This document shows positions 17,469 through 25,760 of a stretch of DNA of 64,000 nt, piece after piece; within the stretch, counting starts at the first letter, position 1, and every line of letters starts with the position of its first letter. The notes under the pieces were generated by a model. That model was not told where the DNA came from and did no database searches. It saw nothing but the letters and a program-made list of their open reading frames with translations. The DNA comes from Sinorhizobium glycinis. GTDB lineage: Bacteria; Pseudomonadota; Alphaproteobacteria; Rhizobiales; Rhizobiaceae. The position numbers were made by a program, and so were the translations under genes. The stretch spans positions 372,001-436,000 of the forward strand of contig NZ_LPUX01000053.1 in assembly GCF_001651865.1 (NCBI RefSeq), in the 5' to 3' direction.

Positions 17469-18743
17469 CTACTGGAACCTGTCCAGCATCTTATAATACA
17501 TGCCAACCAGCGGCAGGAACCAGGGCGTGCCGAAATGTCCCGGCACCGCCGGCCAATCGAGGCCCTTCAGCGGGTTGCGGTCCGGCCGGTCAAGGATCGC
17601 ATCCGCCATGATCATGCCGAGATGAGTGGAAAGCTGGGCGCCATGGCCGGAATAGCCCATGGCGTACCATACGCCGTCATGATAGCCGGCGCGCGGGAAG
17701 CGGTCCTTGGTTATGTCGACAAGGCCGCCCCAACAATAGTCGATCTCGGCATTGGCAAGTTGCGGGAAGATCTCTGCGAGGCGTGTCTGGAGAATTGCGC
17801 CGATCTTCGCGTCCGAACGCTGGTCGGAGCTTGCCGAGAAGCGGGCGCGGCCTCCGAAGATCAGCCGGTTGTCCGGCGAGAGCCGGAAGTAGTTGCCGAT
17901 GTTCATCGACGTGACGTATGTGCGGTTCCCGGGCATCGTCGCGGCGATCTCCGCTTCGGTCAGTGGCCGCGTGGCGATGATGAAGCTGCCAACCGTGATG
18001 ATCCGACGGCGGAAATAGCCGAAGGTCGAGGGCGTATAGGCCCCGGTGGCGACAAGCACCGCATCCGCGGTGACGCTGCCACGGGTCGTTTTCAGATGAT
18101 GGCGGCTGCCCGCCTGCCGATGTTCTGTGACGGCTGCCTTCTCGAAGATCGTCGCGCCGTGACGCTTGGCTGCCTCGGCCAACCCGACGACATAGCGGCC
18201 CATATGCATCATTGCGCTCTTTTTCGAGAGCATCGCGCCATGGAAGGGCGAGCCGATTTCTCGCTTCAGGTCGTCTGCACTGAGCAACGCCGTGTCGGGA
18301 TCGACCTCTGCATTGACCGCTTCGAAGTTGCGGGCGATCGCTTGGAAATGCTGGGGCTTGGAGGCGAGCTTCAGTTTTCCGGCGCGGCGGAAATTGCAGT
18401 CGATGCCCTCCTGCGCGATCAGCCCCTCGAGCGTGTCGATCGAGTCGTCCAAGGCCTTGTAAAGTGCGATCGCCCGCTCCTTGCCGAGTTCGGCCTTCGC
18501 CGCCAAATAGCTATGCGCAAGTCCGTTGTTCAGGTGGCCGCCATTGCGGCCGGAGGCGCCCCAGCCGACATTCTCCGCCTCCAGCACGACGACCTTGGCC
18601 CCTGCCTTGGCGAGCTGCCGGGCGGCGCCAAGACCGGTGAAGCCGCCGCCGATCACTGCGACGTCATAGTGGCCATCGACGGGACCCTGTGCCGCCCCTG
18701 CGAAGGCCGGGGCATTGTCGTGCCAGTAGGGGAGGAATTTCAT
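17469..18743 (-). CDS. FAD-dependent oxidase (gamma-glutamylputrescine oxidase-like), module A
   Basis: A 424-residue DAO-type flavoprotein. After an N-terminal YWHDN segment come the FAD motif VAVIGGGFTGLGAARQLA and GWGASGRNGGHLNNGL, typical of PuuB-like amine oxidases. The C-terminal part contains YCWGGLVDITKDRFPRAG and MGYSGHGAQLSTHLG. ATG 18743 is selected because the segment before it is not conserved in type and the new start gives the usual length. It is the last gene of the minus-strand series HAD - kinase - phospho-lyase - AsnC - oxidase. It would deaminate an amine in the same pathway. Confidence 0.86.
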   Translation of the reverse strand: MKFLPYWHDNAPAFAGAAQGPVDGHYDVAVIGGGFTGLGAARQLAKAGAKVVVLEAENVGWGASGRNGGHLNNGLAHSYLAAKAELGKERAIALYKALDDSIDTLEGLIAQEGIDCNFRRAGKLKLASKPQHFQAIARNFEAVNAEVDPDTALLSADDLKREIGSPFHGAMLSKKSAMMHMGRYVVGLAEAAKRHGATIFEKAAVTEHRQAGSRHHLKTTRGSVTADAVLVATGAYTPSTFGYFRRRIITVGSFIIATRPLTEAEIAATMPGNRTYVTSMNIGNYFRLSPDNRLIFGGRARFSASSDQRSDAKIGAILQTRLAEIFPQLANAEIDYCWGGLVDITKDRFPRAGYHDGVWYAMGYSGHGAQLSTHLGMIMADAILDRPDRNPLKGLDWPAVPGHFGTPWFLPLVGMYYKMLDRFQ

Positions 18744-18818
18744 GGCGGTGCGCCTTCTCGCTAGTGATCGAAACGCCCTTTGTCCCATCGGAGCAAAGGG
18801 CGAAGTGTTGATGAGATT

Positions 18819-19295
18819 CTATGGCCGAAACAGGTTCGTCAGCGGCAGGTGCCCCTTCACGATCGGCGATTTCAGCACGACGAAGCTGAAATATTTGTCG
18901 ATGCCGACGTCCAACTCGACCAGCCGCTCCATGATTTCTTGATATTCGCCGATCCCGGTGGTCACGAGTTTCAAGAGGTAGTCGTAGCCGCCGGAGACCA
19001 CATGGCACTCGATCAGTTGATCGATCTTCTCGACCGCGGCGAGGAAGCGTGCAAAGTCGGTCTGCCGGTGGTTCTTGAGCGTGACCTCCGTGAACACCGT
19101 TAACGTCTGCCCCAACTTGGCGACATTGATCTGGGCCGAATAGCCCTCAATGTAGCCCTCCGACTGCAGCTTCTTCACACGCATGAGGCACGGGCTCGGC
19201 GATAGGTTCACCACCTCCGAAAGTTCCACATTCGTCATTCGGCCATTCTGCTGCAGCACGTGCAGTATCTTGACGTCGATCCGATCGAGTTTCAT
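18819..19295 (-). CDS. Lrp/AsnC family transcriptional regulator (paralogue 2 of 3), module A
   Basis: A 158-residue regulator, MKLDRIDVKILHVLQQNG at the start, with the HTH (LSPSPCLMRVKKL) and the RAM domain (HVVSGGYDYLLKLV). By eye roughly four in five residues match the paralogue at 28190-28666; the copy at 3403 is a little more distant. ATG 19295 matches the paralogues' starts. It sits between the phospho-lyase gene (71 bases) and the FAD oxidase (75 bases) on the same strand, so it is probably a local regulator cotranscribed with its targets. Confidence 0.91.
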   Translation of the reverse strand: MKLDRIDVKILHVLQQNGRMTNVELSEVVNLSPSPCLMRVKKLQSEGYIEGYSAQINVAKLGQTLTVFTEVTLKNHRQTDFARFLAAVEKIDQLIECHVVSGGYDYLLKLVTTGIGEYQEIMERLVELDVGIDKYFSFVVLKSPIVKGHLPLTNLFRP

Positions 19296-19366
19296 GGACT
19301 TACTTTCGCTTATGAGGATCGCTCGAGCCCGCAATTCGGTAAATTCGGCCGCCGAGGCAGCCTAGG

Positions 19367-20701
19367 TTACACCTGCGCGACGGCCTTCTTGAGCGCGCAC
19401 TCCATGGCTTCAAGGAACCGGTCCACATGCTCCGCCTGGCAAATCAGCGGCGGGCGAACCTTCAGGGTATCCTCGTTGGCGCCCGTCGTACTGATCAGAA
19501 CGCCATCGTCGCGCATCAGGTTTACGATATCCAAAGCCATGGCGCGCCGGCCGGCCTCTCCCGCTCCATCCAACCCGATGTCGATGCCGAAGAACAGCCC
19601 GGCATTTCGAATACTGCGAATGCCGGGGTGCAGCTTGGCAAGATGCTCCAACCCCAGCCTCAGGCGCTCACTCATGGCGTGCGCATGCTCGGGGATCCGA
19701 TCCCTTTGCAAGATTGTCAGGACGGTGTCAGCCGCCGCGATCCCGACGGTATTGCCGCCGAAGGTGTTCGAGTACCGGGCAGTGGCGCCAAAGCGGTCCA
19801 TCGGTGCCTTACGGCCGACGACCGCGCCGATTGGAAATCCATTGCCCATGGGCTTGCCGAGGGTAACGAGGTCCGGAACAACTTCGTGCCGCTCAAAACC
19901 CCACATGTGCGTGCCCGTCCGTCCGAATCCCGGCTGCACTTCATCGGCGATGACGAGACCGCCCGCCTCCCGCACGGCCCTAACGCCGCCGGCGATGAAG
20001 CCAGGCGGGTCCACCCAGACGCCGTCACTGGAGAAAATGCTGTCGATGACGAGGGCCGCGACGCCGCTGCCACGTCGATTCAAATCGGCAATGGCGGAAC
20101 GAACCTGTTCTTCAAAGAACGTCGCGGCTTGCCGTTCCGGTACGCCCGCGGGCCCGTGCAACTGCACCATACGCACGGCAGGACTGAGCTTGACGGCGTC
20201 GCCCAGGTTGGGCGACACCATCGCCGTGGCCGCGCTGGTGCCGTGATAGGCATGGGAAGAGACGATCACGCCCTCGCTGCCGCTGGTCAGCCGGGCGATC
20301 CGCAGCGCCAGATCGTTCGACTCGCTGCCGGTGCAGGTGAAGACAACGCGGCTCAACTCCTCGGGAAAGGTGGCCACGAGCCGTTCGGCATAGTCGACTA
20401 GCCTCGGTTCGAGATAGCGAGTATTTGCGCTAATTCGGTTGGCTTGATCTGCCATGGCAGCGTTGATCTCGGGATTGCAATGCCCGAGAGAGGGCACATT
20501 GTTATAGAAATCCAGATAGCGATGTCCGTCGGGGTCGTAGAGCCATATCCCCTCGCCGCGAACGAAATGGACCGGTCGGCGGTATTGCAGCCTGTAGGAG
20601 GCTCCCAGTACGCTGTCGCGCCGGGCGATCAACTCTGATTCCCGGGGAGGAATTGTGGCTTCCCCGGGGGTAAAGCGGTTGGGCATGAGATCGGTGGACA
20701 T
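19367..20701 (-). CDS. Class III PLP enzyme, AGXT2L-type phospho-lyase family, module A
   Basis: A fold-type I PLP enzyme of 444 residues. It has FTCTGSESNDLALRIAR for cofactor binding, IADEVQPGFGRTG and the Schiff-base Lys at about residue 283 within GKPMGNGFP. That Lys context is the mark of the AGXT2L branch (ethanolamine-phosphate and phosphohydroxylysine phospho-lyases), not of ordinary transaminases. Such enzymes eliminate phosphate and ammonia from an O-phosphorylated amino alcohol to give an aldehyde. ATG 20701 has AGGA 8 bases upstream; ATG 20728 lacks a ribosome site. A kinase gene lies 105 bases upstream in the same direction, which fits the known kinase/phospho-lyase pairing. A plain transaminase role is not excluded. 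Confidence 0.85.
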   Translation of the reverse strand: MSTDLMPNRFTPGEATIPPRESELIARRDSVLGASYRLQYRRPVHFVRGEGIWLYDPDGHRYLDFYNNVPSLGHCNPEINAAMADQANRISANTRYLEPRLVDYAERLVATFPEELSRVVFTCTGSESNDLALRIARLTSGSEGVIVSSHAYHGTSAATAMVSPNLGDAVKLSPAVRMVQLHGPAGVPERQAATFFEEQVRSAIADLNRRGSGVAALVIDSIFSSDGVWVDPPGFIAGGVRAVREAGGLVIADEVQPGFGRTGTHMWGFERHEVVPDLVTLGKPMGNGFPIGAVVGRKAPMDRFGATARYSNTFGGNTVGIAAADTVLTILQRDRIPEHAHAMSERLRLGLEHLAKLHPGIRSIRNAGLFFGIDIGLDGAGEAGRRAMALDIVNLMRDDGVLISTTGANEDTLKVRPPLICQAEHVDRFLEAMECALKKAVAQV

Positions 20702-20806
20702 GAATTTGATCCTGCTTAGGGTTTCCATCCGCGAGAAGGTCGCGAGTTACGTACTGATTACCAAGGCGAGTGACGAAGCGCTTGGAGTGCCTCCAGCAAC
20801 GCCGGG

Positions 20807-21907
20807 CTAAGGCACCGCGCGACGCACAGCCAGCTCGGCCTCCCCGACGCCTAGTGCCGATAGGATAGAGAGCCCGCGTTCGGCTCGGGCCACGTTCTTC
20901 TTGATGTATGCTGCCTCGGCCGGAAACAGCCCGGCTCGCCAGGAGTTGATCAGGATGAGGGCGCTTTGCCGCGCCTTTATCAATCCAACGAGCAGTTTTG
21001 CCTCGAGCGCGGAAAGCGGGCGTACCGAAGCATAACCAGCGATGAGATTTTCTGCGCCGCCCAGAGCCAAAGACGGGTCCGTCACCACGTGGCTGGCCGC
21101 AACCGCGAGATCCTCAATCCGTGGACCCCAGCAGCCGTCGCCGAAATCGATGAACGCGACACCATCATCGGTCAGGAGTGTATTGAACGGGCTGGGGTCA
21201 TTGTGCGTGACCTGCCATGCTATCTCGCGCAGTTGCGGCTCGATAAGCTCGACATAATTGCCCATGGCAACACGCACGGAATCCGCAACGGGCCCTGAAG
21301 GCAGATGCTCCTCCAGTTCCATCAGCCTCGGCCAACATCCAACATGCCAAAGGACCGGGCGGTGCATGGCGGGCAACTTCAGAGGCTCGAGAGTTAAACT
21401 GAGCCGAGCAAGCGCCTGGCCGACCCGGTAAAGGACGTCCGGAGTTGCGTTCGCCTGGTGCAGCGGCACACCCGAAAGTCGGGTCTGCAGGTAGCCGCAA
21501 ATCTCCTCCTCTTCGAACATCAGCGTACCACCGCTGGTACGCACGATGTGAGGTGCTGCGAAACCGCAAGCGCCTTCCAGCCCTGCAAGGGCCGCAACCT
21601 GGAAGCGGAAACTGTCTCGTCCTTCCGGCCGCGCTGATGTCTTGAGGATCAACCGATCGCCGTTCAACAGGGTGACGTCCGAGGTACACTCGACTTCCGA
21701 GGACAGTACCATGATCGTTCCCGTCAAGCCGTAATGGCGTAGTAGCAGCTCACCACCCGACCCTCGTGCTTCCGCAGCGCTTTGCTTTGTCGCCAGAATA
21801 GCGGCAGCGGCTCGAAAATATGCTTCGGTGAAAGGCGCGCAGACCGACTGGTTGCCGTCTAGATGACCCTCGCCGTCGTCTGGAACCGCATCGTTACAAG
21901 CACCCAA
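20807..21907 (-). CDS. APH-fold small-molecule kinase (hydroxylysine kinase-like), module A
   Basis: A 366-residue aminoglycoside-phosphotransferase-fold protein. The catalytic loop HNDPSPFNTL is at about 235 and the metal-binding IDFGD at about 253; the ATP-contacting Lys is likely in LILKTS near 89. Pairing with an AGXT2L-type phospho-lyase gene recalls vertebrate hydroxylysine kinase and its bacterial relatives. It probably phosphorylates the hydroxyl of an amino alcohol or hydroxy amino acid; an antibiotic-resistance role is unlikely in this setting. The start is TTG at 21907 with AGGG upstream. No ATG occurs before residue 65, so the true start is somewhat uncertain. Confidence 0.82.
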   Translation of the reverse strand: MGACNDAVPDDGEGHLDGNQSVCAPFTEAYFRAAAAILATKQSAAEARGSGGELLLRHYGLTGTIMVLSSEVECTSDVTLLNGDRLILKTSARPEGRDSFRFQVAALAGLEGACGFAAPHIVRTSGGTLMFEEEEICGYLQTRLSGVPLHQANATPDVLYRVGQALARLSLTLEPLKLPAMHRPVLWHVGCWPRLMELEEHLPSGPVADSVRVAMGNYVELIEPQLREIAWQVTHNDPSPFNTLLTDDGVAFIDFGDGCWGPRIEDLAVAASHVVTDPSLALGGAENLIAGYASVRPLSALEAKLLVGLIKARQSALILINSWRAGLFPAEAAYIKKNVARAERGLSILSALGVGEAELAVRRAVP

Positions 21908-22100
21908 GATAGAGACCCTCGCACTGTTTGGAGCCAGGCGGCATGCTCATCCGAAAAGCGGCCGTCGAGATGGCATCTGTATGGCTGCGCCCAGCCTCGA
22001 TTAAGGTCGGGCGTTTGCTGCTGAAGGCGCCGGAACTACCGCCCCCGCCTCCAGCACGATCGTCTCGGTTCGCTTTGGGCATGACCTCGCCGCGCGGGGC

Positions 22101-22133
22101 CGCGGTGCCACCGCCGAAGACGGCGGCACCGCG
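22101..22133. repeat. GC-rich hairpin between HAD and kinase genes
   Basis: CGCGGTGCC at 22101-22109 pairs with GGCACCGCG at 22125-22133, and an inner GCCG-AAGA-CGGC can extend the stem across a small bulge. It lies in the 289-base gap between the HAD gene and the kinase gene of module A. No T-run follows on either strand, so it may slow or stabilise the transcript rather than terminate it. No gene is seen in the gap. Confidence 0.4.
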
Positions 22134-22196
22134 ATGGCCTCCATCGGTCGTCGACATTCCGGCGAATCGAGTTATCGAGTTGCCGGAGAGAGGCCT

Positions 22197-22865
22197 TCAG
22201 AGCCCGACGACGCCTGGCAATTCCGAGATGCCGGCGATCTCGGTATAACCGTAATAGGGATTGGCCGGCTCGTGACCGCGATTGACCCAAACCTTGTTCT
22301 TGATCCCGAGATCATGTGCGGACATCAGATCGTAGCGGAACGAGGAGGAGCAATGCAGTATGTCCTCCGGACCGCAACCAAGCATGTCGAGCATATACTC
22401 GAAGGCCCGGAAGTGCGGCTTGTAGGCCCCCGCCTCTTCGGCGGTGTAAACGGCGTGGAACGGCGCGCCGAGCTTCTCGACGTTGGACATGATCTGCGAG
22501 TTCATTGCATTTGACAGGATGACCAGCGGAATTTCCTTGGCCACCTTGGCAAGACCAGCCGGAACGTCCGGATGCGGCCCCCAGGTGGGAACGCGTTCGT
22601 ATACCATCTGGGCGTCTTCGTCCTTGAAGTCGATGCCGTTGCGTTTGCAGGTCCTCGACAGTGCGTTGTAGACCACCTCCGCATAGGGCTTCCAGTCGGC
22701 CATGACTTCATCGAGCCGGTAGGCAGAGAAGTCCGCGATGAACTGCAGCATCTTCTGCTCGCTCATTCGGGCGCCGTAAAGATCGCGCGCCGCCTCCGCC
22801 ATCTGAAAGTTGATTAGCGTGCCGTGGCAGTCGAAAGTGATGTATTTCGGGCGGAAAGTGGCCAT
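22197..22865 (-). CDS. HAD-superfamily type II dehalogenase-like protein, module A
   Basis: A 222-residue protein of the L-2-haloacid dehalogenase-like HAD branch. The nucleophile Asp12 lies in FDCHGTL, followed by motif II SNAMNS at 118 and the motif III Lys149 in AYKP. The late motif SSSFRYD (173-179) replaces the usual SSNxxD. Position +2 after the nucleophile is His, where dehalogenases have Tyr and phosphatases have Asp. The Asn of the late motif is not conserved, so true dehalogenation is doubtful. ATG 22865 aligns with the start of the paralogue at 24274. It is the first gene of the module-A series and probably handles a pathway intermediate. Confidence 0.85.
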   Translation of the reverse strand: MATFRPKYITFDCHGTLINFQMAEAARDLYGARMSEQKMLQFIADFSAYRLDEVMADWKPYAEVVYNALSRTCKRNGIDFKDEDAQMVYERVPTWGPHPDVPAGLAKVAKEIPLVILSNAMNSQIMSNVEKLGAPFHAVYTAEEAGAYKPHFRAFEYMLDMLGCGPEDILHCSSSFRYDLMSAHDLGIKNKVWVNRGHEPANPYYGYTEIAGISELPGVVGL

Positions 22866-22934
22866 GCGCTTCGTCCTTTTTTGGCGGGATCTGTTTCCGT
22901 TATGAGCAATCATAGGCTCGCCTCAGCCGCTCTA

Positions 22935-23260
22935 CCGGCCGATTTCCTTGGCTCGTCAGCAGAAAATTCTGAACTCGAAGTCCGGTTGGCCCTTTCGATT
23001 GCGCATGGACGATGATCCCACCGTCGAGACGTCGAAAGGCGGCGCCGCCATTTTCCAGTCAATAAAGGATGAAAACACCTGCCTTTCAGCACCTGCTTCA
23101 AACGCTGAACATGCCGCCATGCATATTCGCCCCGCCTCATCCGCTGACGCTCCCGCCGCCTTCGAGCGCTACACACGGGTCGGCGTTCGGGTTGGATGGC
23201 GATGCTGCCCTGCCCGTATCCGGCATTACGCACCACAGACCCGTGGACCCGTCGAGCTGT
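22935..23260 (+). pseudogene. Decayed, internally deleted copy of the GNAT gene at 28839
   Basis: This stretch matches the upstream region and first codons of the acetyltransferase gene at 28698-28930, for example GCTCGTCAGCAGAAAATTC and CATGCATATTCGCCCCGCC. It then jumps to sequence matching just past that gene's stop (29370-29455, for example CCTGCCCGTATC). About 440 bases of the gene body are missing, and the ATG itself is lost (AACACCTGCC against AACACCATGACC). It is thus a dead remnant of a segmental duplication, lying upstream of and divergent from the module-A HAD gene. Confidence 0.8.
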
Positions 23261-23584
23261 CAGGATAGATGGGAACCGGAAAGATCGACCCCGGTCCAGT
23301 CACTCCCGCATGCTTCGCGGACGACCGCCGTCCGCCCCAACTCGGTCGTTGAGGAGCAGCCCCGGTTACTCGAAAGCGGACATTGATAGCGGCCGCGTAA
23401 CAAACGCGTCGAGCCCGACGTTCCGTTGCGTCACGTTCGGATCACACCATCCTCTAACGCCAGCAGGTCACTCGTGCGGAAGGAGTCCCCGGAAAGGCCC
23501 ATGCTTGCTCCCCTTCGAACGAGAGAAGGGGCGAATGACCCGCCCCAGTCTCATCGTAGCAACAGCGCCTGAGCGCTAGACTTT
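23261..23584. other. Intergenic stretch, no gene seen
   Basis: Between the acetyltransferase remnant and the module-B HAD gene I find no frame with a plausible start and protein-like content. A weak hairpin (CCCCTTC at 23510 with GAAGGGG at 23525) lies near the end of the HAD gene but lacks a T-run. Confidence 0.4.
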
Positions 23585-24274
23585 TCAGGCGCGCTTTAGG
23601 GCTGGCTCCAGGCCAACGGCGGCGGCTAACCCGCCGATATCCTTGATCTCGGTGTATTCGTAATAGGGATTGGCCGGCTCATGGCCGCGGTTGACCCAGA
23701 CCTTGCTCTTGATGCCGAGGTCATAGGCGGTCATCAGGTCGTAGCGGAAGGATGAGGACACATGAGTGATGTCTTCGGGCCCGCAGCCGAGCTTGTCGAG
23801 CATGTATTCGAAGCCCTTCATCAGAGGTTTGTATGCCCCGACTTCTTCTGCCGTGATGACCATATGGATGGGCGCGCCCAGCTTTTCCACGTTCGACATG
23901 ATCAGGCTGTTCATAGAGTTCGACAGGATGACCAGCGGAATTTCCTTGGCCACCCTGGACAGGCCAGCCGGGACGTCCGGGTGCGGACCCCAGGTTGGCA
24001 CTTCGTCATAGATGCGCTGCGCGTCTTCGGGTTTGAAAGGAATGCCGATGCGTTTGCAACTGCGTTCGATGGAATTGTGCACCACTTCGAGGAAGGGCTT
24101 CCACGGCCCTAGCACCTCGTCAAGCCGATAGCCTCTGAAAGCCTCGACAAAGCTGGCCATCGCTTCTGGGGAGAGACGCTCGGCGTAGACGCGTCGCGCA
24201 GCGCCGGCCATGTCGAAATTGGTGAGCGTGCCGTAGCAGTCGAAGGTGACGTACTTCGGTCGAAATTGAGTCAT
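23585..24274 (-). CDS. HAD-superfamily type II dehalogenase-like protein, module B
   Basis: A 229-residue paralogue of the protein at 22197, sharing long identical blocks such as TWGPHPDVPAGL and VWVNRGHEPANPYY. The nucleophile Asp12 lies in FDCYGTL, where the Tyr at +2 is the classic L-2-haloacid dehalogenase residue. Motif II is SNSMNS, the Lys is in AYKP, and the late motif is SSSFRYD. ATG 24274 has AGGAT 8 bases upstream, and long extra codons before it are not protein-like. It is divergent from the module-B kinase, with two palindromes between. Its reaction is unknown; a phosphatase or hydrolase of a pathway intermediate is as likely as dehalogenation. Confidence 0.87.
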   Translation of the reverse strand: MTQFRPKYVTFDCYGTLTNFDMAGAARRVYAERLSPEAMASFVEAFRGYRLDEVLGPWKPFLEVVHNSIERSCKRIGIPFKPEDAQRIYDEVPTWGPHPDVPAGLSRVAKEIPLVILSNSMNSLIMSNVEKLGAPIHMVITAEEVGAYKPLMKGFEYMLDKLGCGPEDITHVSSSFRYDLMTAYDLGIKSKVWVNRGHEPANPYYEYTEIKDIGGLAAAVGLEPALKRA

Positions 24275-24687
24275 GGCGTGTATCCTATCCAGTTTTTTCG
24301 GCACAGTGTGCCTATCCAAGGTCATCGTAACTGCATTCCGGCCAGTGCGAGCACACTGGCATAACTTTTCGGCGATGGCAACAGATTGTCCAACAATTTT
24401 TCCGGTAACCGGTCTCCTTGGCGCTTGCCGACAGCTTGCGTGCGCCGCATCCAAGCACCAACAAATTGCGCGAACATATAGCTGAAATGCCCGATAACGC
24501 TGAGATTTTTGTAGGTATTTCATTGGTATATCTCTGCGCTGTCGTCAACCGCCATTCGTCAGAAAGAGATCGATTCCAGCGGCAAGAAACCTCCACCAGA
24601 AAAGAAATTGTTGTACAAAATTCCGAATGTGAGATACTGAGGCCATCGAGCTGCCCATTCCCGAGGCAGGATCTGAATGAGTTGAAG
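24275..24687. promoter_or_regulatory. Divergent HAD/kinase intergenic region with two dyads
   Basis: This 413-base region must hold promoters for both directions. A perfect 13-base palindrome GGCACAGTGTGCC lies at 24300-24312, just 26 bases upstream of the HAD start. A second dyad, CCAGTG-CGAGCA-CACTGG, lies at 24342-24359. An AT-rich stretch near 24590-24640 could hold the kinase promoter. No gene is supported inside; frames crossing it are open only by chance. Confidence 0.45.
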
Positions 24688-25752
24688 ATGGGTCACAAGC
24701 ATCAGTGCGGGCCAGCCCGCGTCCCTGAGCTTTCCGAGGCGTGCCATCCCGTGGGCGCTGCGGAAGCCGAAGAAATCGCCGAACGACTATACGGCGCGCG
24801 TGGCTCGGCCACGCGCTTTGAAACCGAGAAAGACGACACGTTCCTCCTCAACTGCGCGACCCGCGGGAAGTTCGTGCTGAAGATCGCTCATCCTTCCGAG
24901 CGGATGGAAGAGCTCGATTTCCAGGTCGCGCTGATGCGCCATCTCGAGCAGCGGGCCCCTGACCTACCCATCCCCCGTGCACTTCGCGACCTCGACGGCG
25001 CGGATTTGCCCATCGTCGCGATCAGGGCCGGCGAGCGGCGAGTGGTGCGGCTCATTACCTTCCTTCCCGGCACTCCGCTCGATCGGACATCTGCCACAGC
25101 CCCGCAGCGCGAACGGATCGGCGAAATCCTGGCCAAGCTGCGTCATTCCATGGCCGATTTCTCGCATCCCGCAGACGGCCGGGCGGTGGCATGGGACGTC
25201 ACCCATCTGCTCGATCTCACCGATCTGTTGAGCTTCATCCCCGCGGGCGGCAAGCGGGCCTGGACCGTCCGCGCGCTCGAGCGGTTTGCCGAAGTCAAGC
25301 CGAGCCTCGACCTGTGCCGGCGGCAGGTGCTCCACAACGACTTCAATACGTCGAACCTGGTCGTCGATCACGCCAGCCCGCAGTTCCTGACCGGCGTCAT
25401 CGACTTCGGCGATGCGGTCCGTACCGCCATCGCCGTCGATGTCTCCACGGCGTTGATGAATCAGATGCCAAAAACGTTCGACCATGGGAACCGGCGTGAC
25501 CTGTTCGACGAACCGCGCGACGTTCTGCGCGGCTATCTCCGCCACGCCGAACTGACGGACGAGGAACTCCGGCTCATCCCCTTCCTGTCGATGGGCCGTC
25601 TTGCGGTCCGTGCGCTGCTGACGTGCTGGCGCGCCGAAATCTTCCCCGAGAATAGCCGCTATATCCTGCGCAATACCGAAGCCGGCTGGGCCCACCTCGA
25701 GTGGTTCCACTCGATTTCGACCGCACAGATTTCCGATCTTCTGACACGATAG
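24688..25752 (+). CDS. APH-fold small-molecule kinase (hydroxylysine kinase-like), module B
   Basis: A 354-residue APH-fold kinase. Its catalytic loop HNDFNTSNL is at 216 and its metal-binding IDFGD at 238; the probable ATP-binding Lys is in FVLKIAHPS near 65. It is a distant paralogue of the module-A kinase. ATG 24688 is chosen because it gives the family's usual length; the frame is open further upstream but not protein-like, and the ribosome site is weak. The phospho-lyase gene follows after 8 bases. It likely phosphorylates a hydroxylated amine or amino acid whose phosphate the next enzyme eliminates. Confidence 0.84.
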   Translation: MGHKHQCGPARVPELSEACHPVGAAEAEEIAERLYGARGSATRFETEKDDTFLLNCATRGKFVLKIAHPSERMEELDFQVALMRHLEQRAPDLPIPRALRDLDGADLPIVAIRAGERRVVRLITFLPGTPLDRTSATAPQRERIGEILAKLRHSMADFSHPADGRAVAWDVTHLLDLTDLLSFIPAGGKRAWTVRALERFAEVKPSLDLCRRQVLHNDFNTSNLVVDHASPQFLTGVIDFGDAVRTAIAVDVSTALMNQMPKTFDHGNRRDLFDEPRDVLRGYLRHAELTDEELRLIPFLSMGRLAVRALLTCWRAEIFPENSRYILRNTEAGWAHLEWFHSISTAQISDLLTR

Positions 25753-25760
25753 GAACCGTA

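Noticed and set aside
17535-18764. 409-residue plus-strand open frame
   Set aside because: Antisense to the FAD oxidase of module A, with no domain or ribosome site.
20807-21907. Aminoglycoside resistance determinant
   Set aside because: The APH fold alone suggests this, but the adjacent phospho-lyase, HAD and AsnC genes point to catabolism of a metabolite.
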